Assembly (NCBI GenBank): GCA_002403305.1
Contig: DHHM01000020.1
Coordinates: 146,875-210,874 of the forward strand
Source of the DNA: Bacteroidales bacterium UBA4772
GTDB taxonomy: Bacteria; Bacteroidota; Bacteroidia; Bacteroidales; VadinHA17
DNA: 64,000 nucleotides
Direction of reading: 5' to 3'
The position numbers and the translations under genes are program-made. A model generated the notes under the pieces. The model was not told where the DNA came from and did no database searches. It saw only the letters and a list, made by a program, of their open reading frames with translations. Shown in pieces: positions 7,974-15,704 of this stretch. How positions within the stretch are numbered: the first letter of the stretch is position 1; each line of letters opens with the position of its first letter.

Positions 7974-9311
7974 ATGAAAGTACAAACGATTCTGGCTGAG
8001 CTCGAGAAGAAACATCCGGGTGAAGTCGAGTATCACCAGGCTGTCAGGGAGGTCCTCGAATCGATCGAGGAGGTTTACAATGATAACCCCAGGTTTGCCA
8101 AGGCCGGCATCCTGCAGAGGCTTATTGAGCCCGACCGTATTCTGACGTTCAAGGTACCCTGGGTCGATGACCAGGGCAATGTCCGGGTCAACCTGGGCTA
8201 CAGGGTGCAGTACAACGGTGCCATCGGTCCCTACAAGGGCGGCCTCCGTTTCCACCCGACGGTCAACCTCTCCATTCTCAAGTTCCTGGGTTTCGAGCAG
8301 ATCTTCAAGAACTCCCTCACCACACTTCCCATGGGTGGCGGTAAGGGCGGTTCCGACTTCGATCCCAAGGGCAAGTCAGACAATGAGGTGATGCGCTTCT
8401 GCCAGTCGTTTATGCTTGAGCTCTGGAGGCTTATCGGTCCGGAGACCGACGTTCCTGCAGGCGATATAGGTGTCGGCGGACGTGAGATTGGTTTCCTGTA
8501 TGGTATGTACAAGAAGCTGGCACAGGAGCATACGGGTGTTCTCACCGGCAAGGGCCTCAACTGGGGCGGCTCGCTGGTGCGTCCCGAGGCCACCGGATAC
8601 GGTTGCGTCTATTTCGCCAACGAGATGCTCAAGACCATCAATGAGTCGTTCATGGGCAAGACGGTGGCTGTCTCCGGCTTCGGCAACGTAGCCTGGGGTG
8701 CCGTCATCAAGGCTACCGAGCTCGGCGCTACCGTGGTGACACTCTCTGGTCCCGACGGTTACATCCATGACCCGAAGGGCATCAGCGGCGAGAAGATCAA
8801 CTTCATGCTGAGGCTGCGTGCTTCGAACCAGGATATTGTAGAGCCCTATGCTGCCGAGTTCCCCGATGCAACATTCCACAATGGCAAGAGACCGTGGGAG
8901 GTTAAGGCCGACATCGCTCTGCCGTGTGCCACCCAGAACGAGCTCTGCCTCGAGGACGCCCAGCACCTCGTTAATAACGGCGTCATATGCGTCTGTGAGG
9001 GAGCCAACATGCCATGTACCCCCGAAGCCATCGAGATCATCCAGAAGGCCAGGATACTCTATGCCCCCGGCAAGGCTGCCAATGCTGGCGGTGTGGCCAC
9101 ATCAGGACTCGAGATGACACAGAACTCGATGAAGCTCAACTGGAACAGGGAAGAGGTTGACCAGAGGCTTCACAGCATCATGATCAACATCCACAATGCA
9201 TGCGTGCAGTACGGCACAGGCAAGGACGGCTATGTCGATTATGTGAAAGGCGCCAACATCGCAGGCTTCCTGAAGGTTGCCAACGCGATGCTCGATCAGG
9301 GCGTGGTATAA
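7974..9311 (+). CDS. gdhA: NADP-type glutamate dehydrogenase
   Basis: Converts 2-oxoglutarate and ammonium to glutamate, the main ammonium-assimilation step in many Bacteroidia. Its 445 residues match the hexameric ~450-residue class. The substrate region reads YKGGLRFHPTVN, and PMGGGKGGSDFDPKGKS contains the catalytic Lys. The nucleotide-binding Rossmann part follows, with VSGFGNVAWG. Cofactor preference for NADP is inferred from the subfamily. The start at 7974 gives the usual N-terminus. The upstream 110 bp are AT-rich without an exact promoter match. The 3' end overlaps the oppositely transcribed dprA by 16 bp. Confidence 0.95.
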   Translation: MKVQTILAELEKKHPGEVEYHQAVREVLESIEEVYNDNPRFAKAGILQRLIEPDRILTFKVPWVDDQGNVRVNLGYRVQYNGAIGPYKGGLRFHPTVNLSILKFLGFEQIFKNSLTTLPMGGGKGGSDFDPKGKSDNEVMRFCQSFMLELWRLIGPETDVPAGDIGVGGREIGFLYGMYKKLAQEHTGVLTGKGLNWGGSLVRPEATGYGCVYFANEMLKTINESFMGKTVAVSGFGNVAWGAVIKATELGATVVTLSGPDGYIHDPKGISGEKINFMLRLRASNQDIVEPYAAEFPDATFHNGKRPWEVKADIALPCATQNELCLEDAQHLVNNGVICVCEGANMPCTPEAIEIIQKARILYAPGKAANAGGVATSGLEMTQNSMKLNWNREEVDQRLHSIMINIHNACVQYGTGKDGYVDYVKGANIAGFLKVANAMLDQGVV

Positions 9312-10417
9312 CTGCGGATGCGATATACGCTGCCCGGACAAGGGGTGATCATCCCTGCCAGCTCCATCTGCAGCAGGATGGGTGACAGCCGGTAGACAGG
9401 CATCTCCAGCTGGCGGGCGATGGTGTCGACGGTCAGGTCGCCCTCCTCCTTCAGTGCCTCCCATATCCTTTTCTCGTTGTCGGTCATACCGGTAAAGAGC
9501 AGTGTCTGCACCGGCGCCGCCAGGGCAGCCGGCTTCCATCCGAGCAGGTATTCGATATCGGCGCAACTCTCCACCAGAGCCGCCTTGTTGCAACGAATCA
9601 GGGCGTTGCAGCCAGCCGACCATTCATCGCCGGGACGGCCGGGCACAGCCATGACGTCGCGGTTATAAGATGCAGCGATATCCGCGGTGATGAGAGCGCC
9701 TCCCTTGATGCCCGACTCCACTATCAGCGTCGCGTCGGAGATGCCTGCGATGATGCGGTTGCGCCGTATGAAGTTGTTTCGTTCGGGGAGCGTCGTCGAT
9801 GAAAAATCGGTCACGAGGCCACCGTTGTCGAGCATGGCCCTGGCGGCGCCGGCATGGACTGAGGGATAGATGGTCCGCAGCCCGTGACCCAGCACGGCTA
9901 TCGTCGGCAGCCTGGCCGCCAGCGCTGTCTTGTGGGCGGTGATGTCGATCCCGTAAGCGAGTCCCGAAACTATTATCAGCCCCGGAAACTTCTCCGCCAG
10001 TCCTGCCACTATGCTGCGGCACAGCTCCTTACCGTTCTGGGTGGCATGGCGTGTGCCGACGATGCTCAGCATCATCGGTGCATGCAGGTCGGCGTTACCC
10101 CTGAAGTAAAAGGTGACGGGCGAGTCCTCGCACTGTGCCAGCCGCCGGGGATAGTCGTCATCGAGGTAGAAGAACACCTTGATTTTGTTTCGTTCCACGA
10201 ACTCCGCCTCCCGGGCTGCGGCATCGAGGTACTCATGGCCTGCGACGGCCCCGGCCAGCGCCGCCCCGACACCTGGTATCCTGGTCAGGTTGCGGTATGA
10301 TTCCGTGAAGAGGGCCTCAACGCCGCCGGTGTAGGATACCAGCTTGCGGGCCGTGATGTCGCCCACCCCTGGTATCATGCCAAGGGCAAGCTTGTAAACA
10401 AGTGGTACTGATGACAT
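9296..10417 (-). CDS. dprA: DNA-processing protein DprA
   Basis: Binds incoming single-stranded DNA and loads RecA during natural transformation. The 373-residue protein has an N-terminal helix-hairpin-helix/SAM-like part (residues ~1-75, LALGMIPGVGDITARKL), the central Rossmann-like DprA domain with VGTRHAT, SGLAYGID and the FIRRNRIIAGIS signature, and a C-terminal winged-helix domain (about 310-365). All key motifs are intact. It faces gdhA tail to tail with a 16-bp overlap. It is present in most Bacteroidota, so it does not by itself prove competence. Confidence 0.95.
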   Translation of the reverse strand: MSSVPLVYKLALGMIPGVGDITARKLVSYTGGVEALFTESYRNLTRIPGVGAALAGAVAGHEYLDAAAREAEFVERNKIKVFFYLDDDYPRRLAQCEDSPVTFYFRGNADLHAPMMLSIVGTRHATQNGKELCRSIVAGLAEKFPGLIIVSGLAYGIDITAHKTALAARLPTIAVLGHGLRTIYPSVHAGAARAMLDNGGLVTDFSSTTLPERNNFIRRNRIIAGISDATLIVESGIKGGALITADIAASYNRDVMAVPGRPGDEWSAGCNALIRCNKAALVESCADIEYLLGWKPAALAAPVQTLLFTGMTDNEKRIWEALKEEGDLTVDTIARQLEMPVYRLSPILLQMELAGMITPCPGSVYRIRSYTTP

Positions 10418-10479
10418 TTTAATACGATGTTAGCGAGACATGTTAAAGATATGAAAAATATGGAATAAGCTATATTAAA

Positions 10480-10530
10480 GTCAGCAGTCGGCAATCGGCA
10501 GTCAGCAGTCGGCAATCGGCAGTCAGCAGT
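10480..10530 (+). repeat. Heptamer array, first arm of an inverted pair
   Basis: Two copies of a 21-bp unit (GTCAGCA, GTCGGCA, ATCGGCA) followed by a partial third (GTCAGCAGT). The 21-bp unit is itself three related 7-mers. It lies in the divergent dprA/tatD intergenic region. Its reverse complement resembles the array at 10589-10651. Confidence 0.85.
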
Positions 10531-10588
10531 ACTTAATACCGCAGACGAAGTGTCGGGCGGTTTATTAGTTTAATAAATAATAACATAC

Positions 10589-10651
10589 AACTGCTGTCTG
10601 TTAAGTGCCCATTGTCAGACTGCCTACTGCCAACTGAGGATTGAGGACTGT
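10589..10651 (+). repeat. Degenerate heptamer array, second arm of the inverted pair
   Basis: TG dinucleotides fall every 7 bp at 10592, 10599, 10606, 10613, then after one 8-bp step at 10621, 10628, 10635, 10642 and 10649. The 7-mers (ACTGCTG, CTACTGC, CAACTGA, GGATTGA and others) resemble the reverse complement of the 10480-10530 array, so the two arms could fold into a long imperfect hairpin. Confidence 0.7.
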
Positions 10652-10677
10652 AAGCCCCTCTACTCCCTGAAAAGAAT

Positions 10678-10685
10678 TACTTTTG
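10678..10685 (+). promoter_or_regulatory. TAnnTTTG element immediately before tatD
   Basis: TACTTTTG matches the -7 consensus exactly and ends only 4 bp before the ATG at 10690. Initiation a few bases downstream would give a leaderless or nearly leaderless mRNA, perhaps read from the second ATG at 10696. No good -33 box is seen. Confidence 0.45.
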
Positions 10686-10689
10686 CGAA

Positions 10690-11574
10690 ATGCAGATGAT
10701 CGACACTCATAACCATATATACCTGCCCGAGTTCGACGCTGACCGCGACGAGGTGATAAAGAGGTCGCTGGATGCCGGGGTTGCGACTGTTATGATGCCC
10801 AACATCGACTCGTCATCCGTGGCGCCCATGCTTGACGCCGAAGAGCGTTACCCCGGGGTATGCCTGCCGATGATGGGACTACACCCCACCTCGGTGAAGG
10901 AGAACTGCCGCGATGAGCTGGAGCTTGTGGTCTCGGCACTCAGGGAGCATAGATATTACGGTATCGGCGAGACAGGGATCGACCTTTACTGGGACAAGAC
11001 CTTTATTAAGGAGCAGGTGATATGCTTCAGGCGTCAGCTCGAGCTGGCGGAGGAGTACTGTCTGCCTGTGGTGATCCACGCCCGCGAGTCCCTTGAACTG
11101 ATAATAAAGGAGATAGAGTCGTTCGGCACTGATCGCGTCACCGGCGTCTTTCATGCCTTTCCCGGCAGTGCCGCCGATGCCCGCAAGGTGGTCTCGATGG
11201 GTTTTATGATCGGCATCGGCGGGGTGGTCACCTTCCGCAACGGACGGCAGCATGAGGCTGCCATCGAGGCGAGGATAAACAACATCGTGCTCGAGACCGA
11301 TGCTCCTTACCTGGCGCCCGTACCTCACCGCGGCAAGCGCAATGAGAGCAGCTACCTCACGCTGGTGATCGACAGGCTGTCGGAGGTGCTGGCCATCACC
11401 CCGGCAGAGGTGGCTGACAGAACCACTTCCAATGCGAGGAGACTGTTCGGACTTTCACCCGGAAATCAGCGCGACACTTCTTCGCCTGCAACCCGGAATG
11501 ACGTTTCTTCGCCTGCAACCCGGAATGATGATCATTCAGCTGAAAACCGGCATAATACTTCTTCGCCTCAATAA
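10690..11574 (+). CDS. tatD: TatD family metal-dependent DNase
   Basis: TIM-barrel metallo-hydrolase of the TatD family; characterised members degrade DNA 3' to 5'. Metal ligands are visible: His7 and His9 in DTHNH, Glu in GIGETGID, His in VIHARES, His in VFHAFPGS and Asp in LETDAPYLAP. The family is usually ~255-265 residues; this one has 294. The excess is a low-complexity tail with a repeated SSPATRND segment, encoded by a 27-bp near-perfect repeat around 11480-11532. The tail is unlikely to be catalytic. An alternative start at 10696 (MIDTHNH) fits the family better and is favoured if the mRNA is leaderless. ansA follows 28 bp downstream. Confidence 0.92.
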   Translation: MQMIDTHNHIYLPEFDADRDEVIKRSLDAGVATVMMPNIDSSSVAPMLDAEERYPGVCLPMMGLHPTSVKENCRDELELVVSALREHRYYGIGETGIDLYWDKTFIKEQVICFRRQLELAEEYCLPVVIHARESLELIIKEIESFGTDRVTGVFHAFPGSAADARKVVSMGFMIGIGGVVTFRNGRQHEAAIEARINNIVLETDAPYLAPVPHRGKRNESSYLTLVIDRLSEVLAITPAEVADRTTSNARRLFGLSPGNQRDTSSPATRNDVSSPATRNDDHSAENRHNTSSPQ

Positions 11575-11602
11575 AACATATGATTTAATCTGATCCTGAG
11601 TA

Positions 11603-12631
11603 ATGGGAAAGCGGATATCGATACTGATAATATATACCGGGGGCACCATCGGCATGGTCAACGATCCGGTGACAGGCACTCTGGTGCCAATCAATTTCCG
11701 TCATATCTCGGACCAGGTACCCGAACTGCGCCGGTTCGGCTTTACCCTCGATACGGTCACCTTTGACCCGGTGATCGATTCCTCCGATGTCACTCCGGAG
11801 ACGTGGAAGGCAATGGCAAACACAATCCGCGATAATTACAGTATCTATGACGGCTTCGTGGTGCTTCACGGCACCGACACCATGGCCTACTCTGCCTCGG
11901 CACTCAGCTTCATGCTGAGGGGACTGGAGAAGCCTGTGATATTCACCGGCGCACAGCTGCCGATAGGTGTCCTGCGCACCGACGGCAAGGAGAACCTCAT
12001 CACCGCGATAGAGATCGCTGCAGCGCAGGAGAACGGGCTTCCGGTGGTGCCGGAGGTCTGCATCTACTTTGAGAACAGGCTTTTGCGAAGCAACAGGACG
12101 GTCAAGTCGAGCTCCGAGCATTTCAACGCCTTCAGCTCGCCCAACCTGCCGCCGCTGGCGGAGGCAGGACTGCAGATACGGTATAACAGGGATATAATAA
12201 GGTACCCCACTGTCAGGCGTCCGCTGGAGGTAGCGGACACGTTTGACACAGGGATGGCAGTGCTGAGGCTCTTCCCCGGCATCGGCAGGGCGACGGTGCA
12301 CTCGGTGCTGGCAGCACCCGGACTGCGGGGACTCATCCTCGAGACCTTTGGTACCGGCAATGCACCCACGCTGCCGTGGTTCCTGGAGGAATTATCCGCA
12401 TTCATCGCCGGTGGCGGCATCGTGCTCAATGTGACGCAGTGCCAGGCCGGCAGCGTCGACATGGGTTTGTACGAGACCTCGGCGGGACTGCTGAGGGCCG
12501 GTGTCATCAGCGGTGGTGACATCACCACCGAGGCTGCCGTGACGAAGATGATGATACTCCTTGGCAGCGGCCTGCCGGTTGACAGGGTCAGCTCCATGCT
12601 CACCCGGTCCCTGTGCGGTGAAATGAGCTGA
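11603..12631 (+). CDS. ansA: Type I L-asparaginase
   Basis: Hydrolyses asparagine to aspartate and ammonia. The 342-residue protein has both nucleophile motifs: Thr12/Thr15 in YTGGTIG and Thr91-Asp92 in LHGTDTMAYSAS. The catalytic Lys is in RTDGKEN. No signal peptide is seen, so it acts in the cytoplasm as expected for type I. The C-terminal domain contains the regulatory-site region of AnsA-like enzymes (ETFGTGNAP). It is closely spaced after tatD and likely shares its transcript. tRNA-Ser starts 44 bp after the stop. Confidence 0.94.
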   Translation: MGKRISILIIYTGGTIGMVNDPVTGTLVPINFRHISDQVPELRRFGFTLDTVTFDPVIDSSDVTPETWKAMANTIRDNYSIYDGFVVLHGTDTMAYSASALSFMLRGLEKPVIFTGAQLPIGVLRTDGKENLITAIEIAAAQENGLPVVPEVCIYFENRLLRSNRTVKSSSEHFNAFSSPNLPPLAEAGLQIRYNRDIIRYPTVRRPLEVADTFDTGMAVLRLFPGIGRATVHSVLAAPGLRGLILETFGTGNAPTLPWFLEELSAFIAGGGIVLNVTQCQAGSVDMGLYETSAGLLRAGVISGGDITTEAAVTKMMILLGSGLPVDRVSSMLTRSLCGEMS

Positions 12632-12675
12632 GGCCGTTGCAGTGTGTAAAATTTTTGTAAATTGCGCCGTTTTTC

Positions 12676-12764
<89 letters not shown>

Positions 12765-12777
12765 AACTCATGACTGA

Positions 12778-12810
12778 ACCTCCGCCATTGGCGGAGGTCT
12801 TTTATTTTAT
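12778..12810 (+). terminator. Intrinsic terminator after tRNA-Ser
   Basis: ACCTCCGCC and GGCGGAGGT form a perfect 9-bp stem with loop ATT, followed by a T-rich tract (TCTTTTATTTTAT). It ends the ansA/tRNA-Ser transcription unit. Confidence 0.85.
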
Positions 12811-12863
12811 CGACTTCGCGTTGAAAGCAAGCTTTCAAAAGCGGAGGAGAGAAAATAAAAAAG

Positions 12864-13020
12864 ACCTGAAAGATCAGTCATGTTTTGCAGGTTTCCCACC
12901 GGGGATCACGAGCCCGCACAGCGGGCGAGTAATCCCCGACAAATCGGGGCAGACATTCCTTCACTTTGCAGGTCTTCTAAAAGGAATCATGGCCGAAGGC
13001 GATAATCCCTCATAATGCCG
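12864..13020. other. Structured intergenic element of unknown origin
   Basis: Between tRNA-Ser and exbB there is no credible gene, but there is dense base pairing. GGGGAT (12901-12906) can pair with ATCCCC (12932-12937), enclosing GCCCGC/GCGGGC (12912-12926). CCCCGA (12934-12939) can instead pair with TCGGGG (12944-12949), sharing CCCC with the first helix. The DNA reads GACCTG near 12863 and CAGGTC near 12976 as an outer inverted pair. It might be a decayed gene, an inserted repeat or an RNA; I cannot tell which. The exbB promoter lies downstream of it. Confidence 0.4.
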
Positions 13021-13064
13021 GAGCAGGAGGGTAATCCTTAATTTTTTTTAAAATTACCACTCCG

Positions 13065-13094
13065 TTGGATGCTTTCCATTTTTTTTTATTTTTG
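13065..13094 (+). promoter_or_regulatory. Promoter of the exbB operon
   Basis: TTG (13065-13067), 19 bp, then TATTTTTG (13087-13094), an exact fit to the Bacteroidota vegetative consensus. The ATG is 31 bp downstream. Confidence 0.75.
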
Positions 13095-13125
13095 TCCTAA
13101 TTATTCCTTATAATAATCTAACGTG

Positions 13126-13905
13126 ATGAAAAGAGTTCTTGTTTTTATGACATTTGCAGCCCTGCTGCTTATGGGCACAACACAGATTTCACAGGCACAG
13201 ACCGAAGAGACTGCGGCTACAACGCAGCAACTTACCGAACAGACAATGGCTACCACCCCCGTGGAGACCGAGATGGTACTTCACAAGGAGATCAAACGCC
13301 TCTTCATCGAGGGCGGCGCCGGCTTCATGGGCGTTATCCTCCTCTGTCTCATCCTCGGACTGGCCATATCCATCGAAAGGATCATCTACCTTAACCTGGC
13401 AACCACAAACACCGACAAGCTGCTTGACAAGATAGACAAGGCTCTCAGGGAAGAGGGTGTCGACGCAGCCAAAGAGATCTGCCGTAATACACGCGGACCG
13501 GTGGCGAGCATCTTCTACCAGGGACTCGACAGAGCTCACGAGGGAGTGGAGATGGCTGAAAAATCAGTTGTTGCCTACGGCGGCGTACAGATGGGTCTCC
13601 TCGAGAAAAACCTCTCATGGATATCACTCTTCATCGCCATCGCCCCCATGCTCGGGTTCCTCGGAACAGTCATCGGGATGATCGCGGCATTCGATGCCAT
13701 TGAACAGGCAGGAACAGTCTCCGCCACCATCGTCGCCGGTGGTATCAAGGTGGCCCTTATCACCACCGTCACCGGCCTTATCGTCGGTATCATCCTGCAG
13801 GTCTTCTATAACTACCTGCTCTCGAAGATCGACGGCATATCAAACCAGATGGAAGATTCATCGATCGCACTGATAGATATGCTGGCCAAATACAATCAAA
13901 AATAA
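13126..13905 (+). CDS. exbB: MotA/TolQ/ExbB proton channel protein
   Basis: Inner-membrane proton channel that, with ExbD, powers TonB- or Tol-type energy transfer to the outer membrane. 259 residues: an N-terminal signal-like segment (KRVLVFMTFAALLLMG), a short Thr/Glu-rich stretch, then three membrane segments. The ExbB signature PMLGFLGTVIGMIAAFDAI and the following GIKVALITTVTGLIVGI are intact. The ATG at 13126 is used; a GTG one codon upstream is unlikely. The presence of a leading cleavable-looking segment before the first conserved TM is common in Bacteroidota ExbB. First gene of a four-gene operon. Confidence 0.93.
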   Translation: MKRVLVFMTFAALLLMGTTQISQAQTEETAATTQQLTEQTMATTPVETEMVLHKEIKRLFIEGGAGFMGVILLCLILGLAISIERIIYLNLATTNTDKLLDKIDKALREEGVDAAKEICRNTRGPVASIFYQGLDRAHEGVEMAEKSVVAYGGVQMGLLEKNLSWISLFIAIAPMLGFLGTVIGMIAAFDAIEQAGTVSATIVAGGIKVALITTVTGLIVGIILQVFYNYLLSKIDGISNQMEDSSIALIDMLAKYNQK

Positions 13906-13911
13906 GCCGCC

Positions 13912-14373
13912 ATGTCAGAAAAAACGAAAAAGCTTACCGTCTACCTTTCGTGGGTTCTGATGGCACTCACGCTCGTCTTCGCAATACTCTTCTATTTCGG
14001 AGGCGTGGTGGAAGGCACTGACGGAACACGATACGAAGAGCCAAAGATCACAAACTCTTTCATACTGTTTACCTATATACTCATCGGCATAACCGTGGCC
14101 CTGACACTCTTTTTCACAGCGAGGGCACTGGTGCTCAATCCGAAAGGACTGAAACTGACACTCGTGGCCCTGGGGGTGGGTGCAGTGCTGGTGGTCATCG
14201 CCGCCCTGCTGGCCGATGACACCGTGCTAAACCTTCCTCATTACAAGGGTAAGGGCAATGTGCCGAGAACACTCAAATGGACTGACATCGGACTGTATGT
14301 GGCTTACTTCCTCGCAGCCATCGCTGTCATCGCGATACTCTATTCCGAGATATCGAAGTTTTTTAAAAAGTAA
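13912..14373 (+). CDS. Four-TM membrane protein in the exbBD operon
   Basis: 153 residues, no named family recognised. Hydrophobic segments near residues 9-31, 49-70, 81-102 and 128-148 predict four membrane spans with short loops, including one polar stretch (DDTVLNLPHYKGKGN) between TM3 and TM4. It lies 6 bp after exbB and 40 bp before the first exbD, so it is very likely translated from the same mRNA. Position suggests an accessory or assembly subunit of the ExbB/D motor, which is inference. A small hairpin (TCCGCC/GGCGGA) sits in the gap before exbD. Confidence 0.8.
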   Translation: MSEKTKKLTVYLSWVLMALTLVFAILFYFGGVVEGTDGTRYEEPKITNSFILFTYILIGITVALTLFFTARALVLNPKGLKLTLVALGVGAVLVVIAALLADDTVLNLPHYKGKGNVPRTLKWTDIGLYVAYFLAAIAVIAILYSEISKFFKK

Positions 14374-14413
14374 CTGAACGGTCCGCCGCAGGGCGGAGAT
14401 AAATTTTTACCAA

Positions 14414-14989
14414 ATGTCAAGAAGGTCTATACCGGAAATAAATGCAGGCTCAATGGCTGACATTGCATTCCTCCTTCTTATTTTCTTCCTGGCCGCCACC
14501 ACAATGGACTCTGATACGGGACTGATGCGTCAGTTGCCAGCTATCCCTGACCCCAATGTCCCGCAGGATATTAATAAGATCAATGACAGGAACATCCTCG
14601 AGGTGAAGGTCAACAAAGACAACCTGCTGCTTGTTGAAGGTCAGCTCACCGAATTCAGCCAGCTGCGGGAGATCGCTCACGACTTCATTCTCAACGCCAA
14701 TGATGAGCCCAACATGCCTGAGAAAGAGATCATCAATATCGCCTACTTCGGCGATGTGCCTGTGACAAAGGCGGTCATCTCCCTCCAGAATGACATCGGC
14801 ACAAAATACGGCGTATATATCGCCGTGCAGAACGAGCTGATAGCGGCAAGGACGGAGCTGCGCGATGAGCTGTCGCGAAGGGAGTTCGGAGTGCCCTATG
14901 AACGACTGGATGAAGACCGGAAAGGAGCCGTCGACGACTATATCAAGGTGCCCATTTCCGAAGCTGAACCTAAAAGGATAGGAGAGTAA
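14414..14989 (+). CDS. exbD: ExbD/TolR family protein (first copy)
   Basis: Single-span inner-membrane protein with a periplasmic domain; partner of ExbB. The 191 residues start with the family's cytoplasmic segment (RRSIPEINAGSMADIAFLL), including the conserved Asp in MADIAFLLLIFFL that takes part in proton movement. The periplasmic part (about 35-191) is longer than in E. coli ExbD and ends in a charged tail. Its stop is one base before the start of the second exbD, so the two are translationally coupled. Confidence 0.9.
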   Translation: MSRRSIPEINAGSMADIAFLLLIFFLAATTMDSDTGLMRQLPAIPDPNVPQDINKINDRNILEVKVNKDNLLLVEGQLTEFSQLREIAHDFILNANDEPNMPEKEIINIAYFGDVPVTKAVISLQNDIGTKYGVYIAVQNELIAARTELRDELSRREFGVPYERLDEDRKGAVDDYIKVPISEAEPKRIGE

Positions 14990-14990
14990 T

Positions 14991-15470
14991 ATGGCAAAGT
15001 TCATCAAGACAAGAGGAAAATCGGTTAAGGCACTGAATACTTCATCACTGCCTGACATCGTCTTCATGATACTCTTCTTCTTCATGGCCGTAACCACCAT
15101 GAGGGAAACCGACGTCATGGTCACCGTCAGGATACCCGATGCCACGGAAGGCAAGGTCCTTGAGAAGAAATCTCTCGCCAGCTTCATATACATAGGCGAG
15201 CCTCTCGAAGCCTTCCAGGCGCTCTATGGTACTGAACCCAAGATACAGATGAATGACACCTTCAAGGAGATAGCTGATATCCAGGATTTCATCGCGCAGG
15301 AGCGCGAACAGCTCAACGAGGCTGACAAGACCAAAATGCTTGTGGTCCTCAAGATAGACCGCGATACCAAGATGGGTGTCGTCACAGAGGTCAAACAGGC
15401 GCTCCGGCGTGCCAGCGCGCTCAAGATAATGTACGCCAACACCAACGTTGACAGGATAGTACTGCCGTAA
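14991..15470 (+). CDS. exbD: ExbD/TolR family protein (second copy)
   Basis: 159-residue paralogue of the preceding ExbD. The TM segment keeps the key Asp (SLPDIVFMILFFFMAVTTM). The periplasmic domain is shorter and ends LRRASALKIMYANTNVDRIV, the usual C-terminal strand of ExbD where conserved functional residues sit. Two non-identical ExbD subunits next to one ExbB is a common Bacteroidota arrangement and suggests a hetero-oligomeric motor. Last gene of the operon; a strong terminator follows. Confidence 0.91.
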   Translation: MAKFIKTRGKSVKALNTSSLPDIVFMILFFFMAVTTMRETDVMVTVRIPDATEGKVLEKKSLASFIYIGEPLEAFQALYGTEPKIQMNDTFKEIADIQDFIAQEREQLNEADKTKMLVVLKIDRDTKMGVVTEVKQALRRASALKIMYANTNVDRIVLP

Positions 15471-15535
15471 CAAGGCGGGAGAAATACCAGCAGGGAAATG
15501 ACCCGGCCGGGAAAAGACTCCGCCCAACATATCAG

Positions 15536-15570
15536 GCGACGCCCCAATTCCAGGGGCGTCGCTTCGTTTT
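15536..15570 (+). terminator. Intrinsic terminator of the exbBD operon
   Basis: GCGACGCCCC (15536-15545) pairs perfectly with GGGGCGTCGC (15553-15562) across a 7-nt loop, followed by TTCGTTTT. Confidence 0.85.
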
Positions 15571-15704
15571 ATGGAAAACATGCTGTTAAACCTTTCCCGT
15601 CAGCAGATTATTAAGAAACTTTGACCTCGCGGAAAAGCCATTTAATGCCATTTTTTGTACTTTGGTACCGTAAATTTTGCCGATAACCCTTTATCAATGC
15701 CTGA

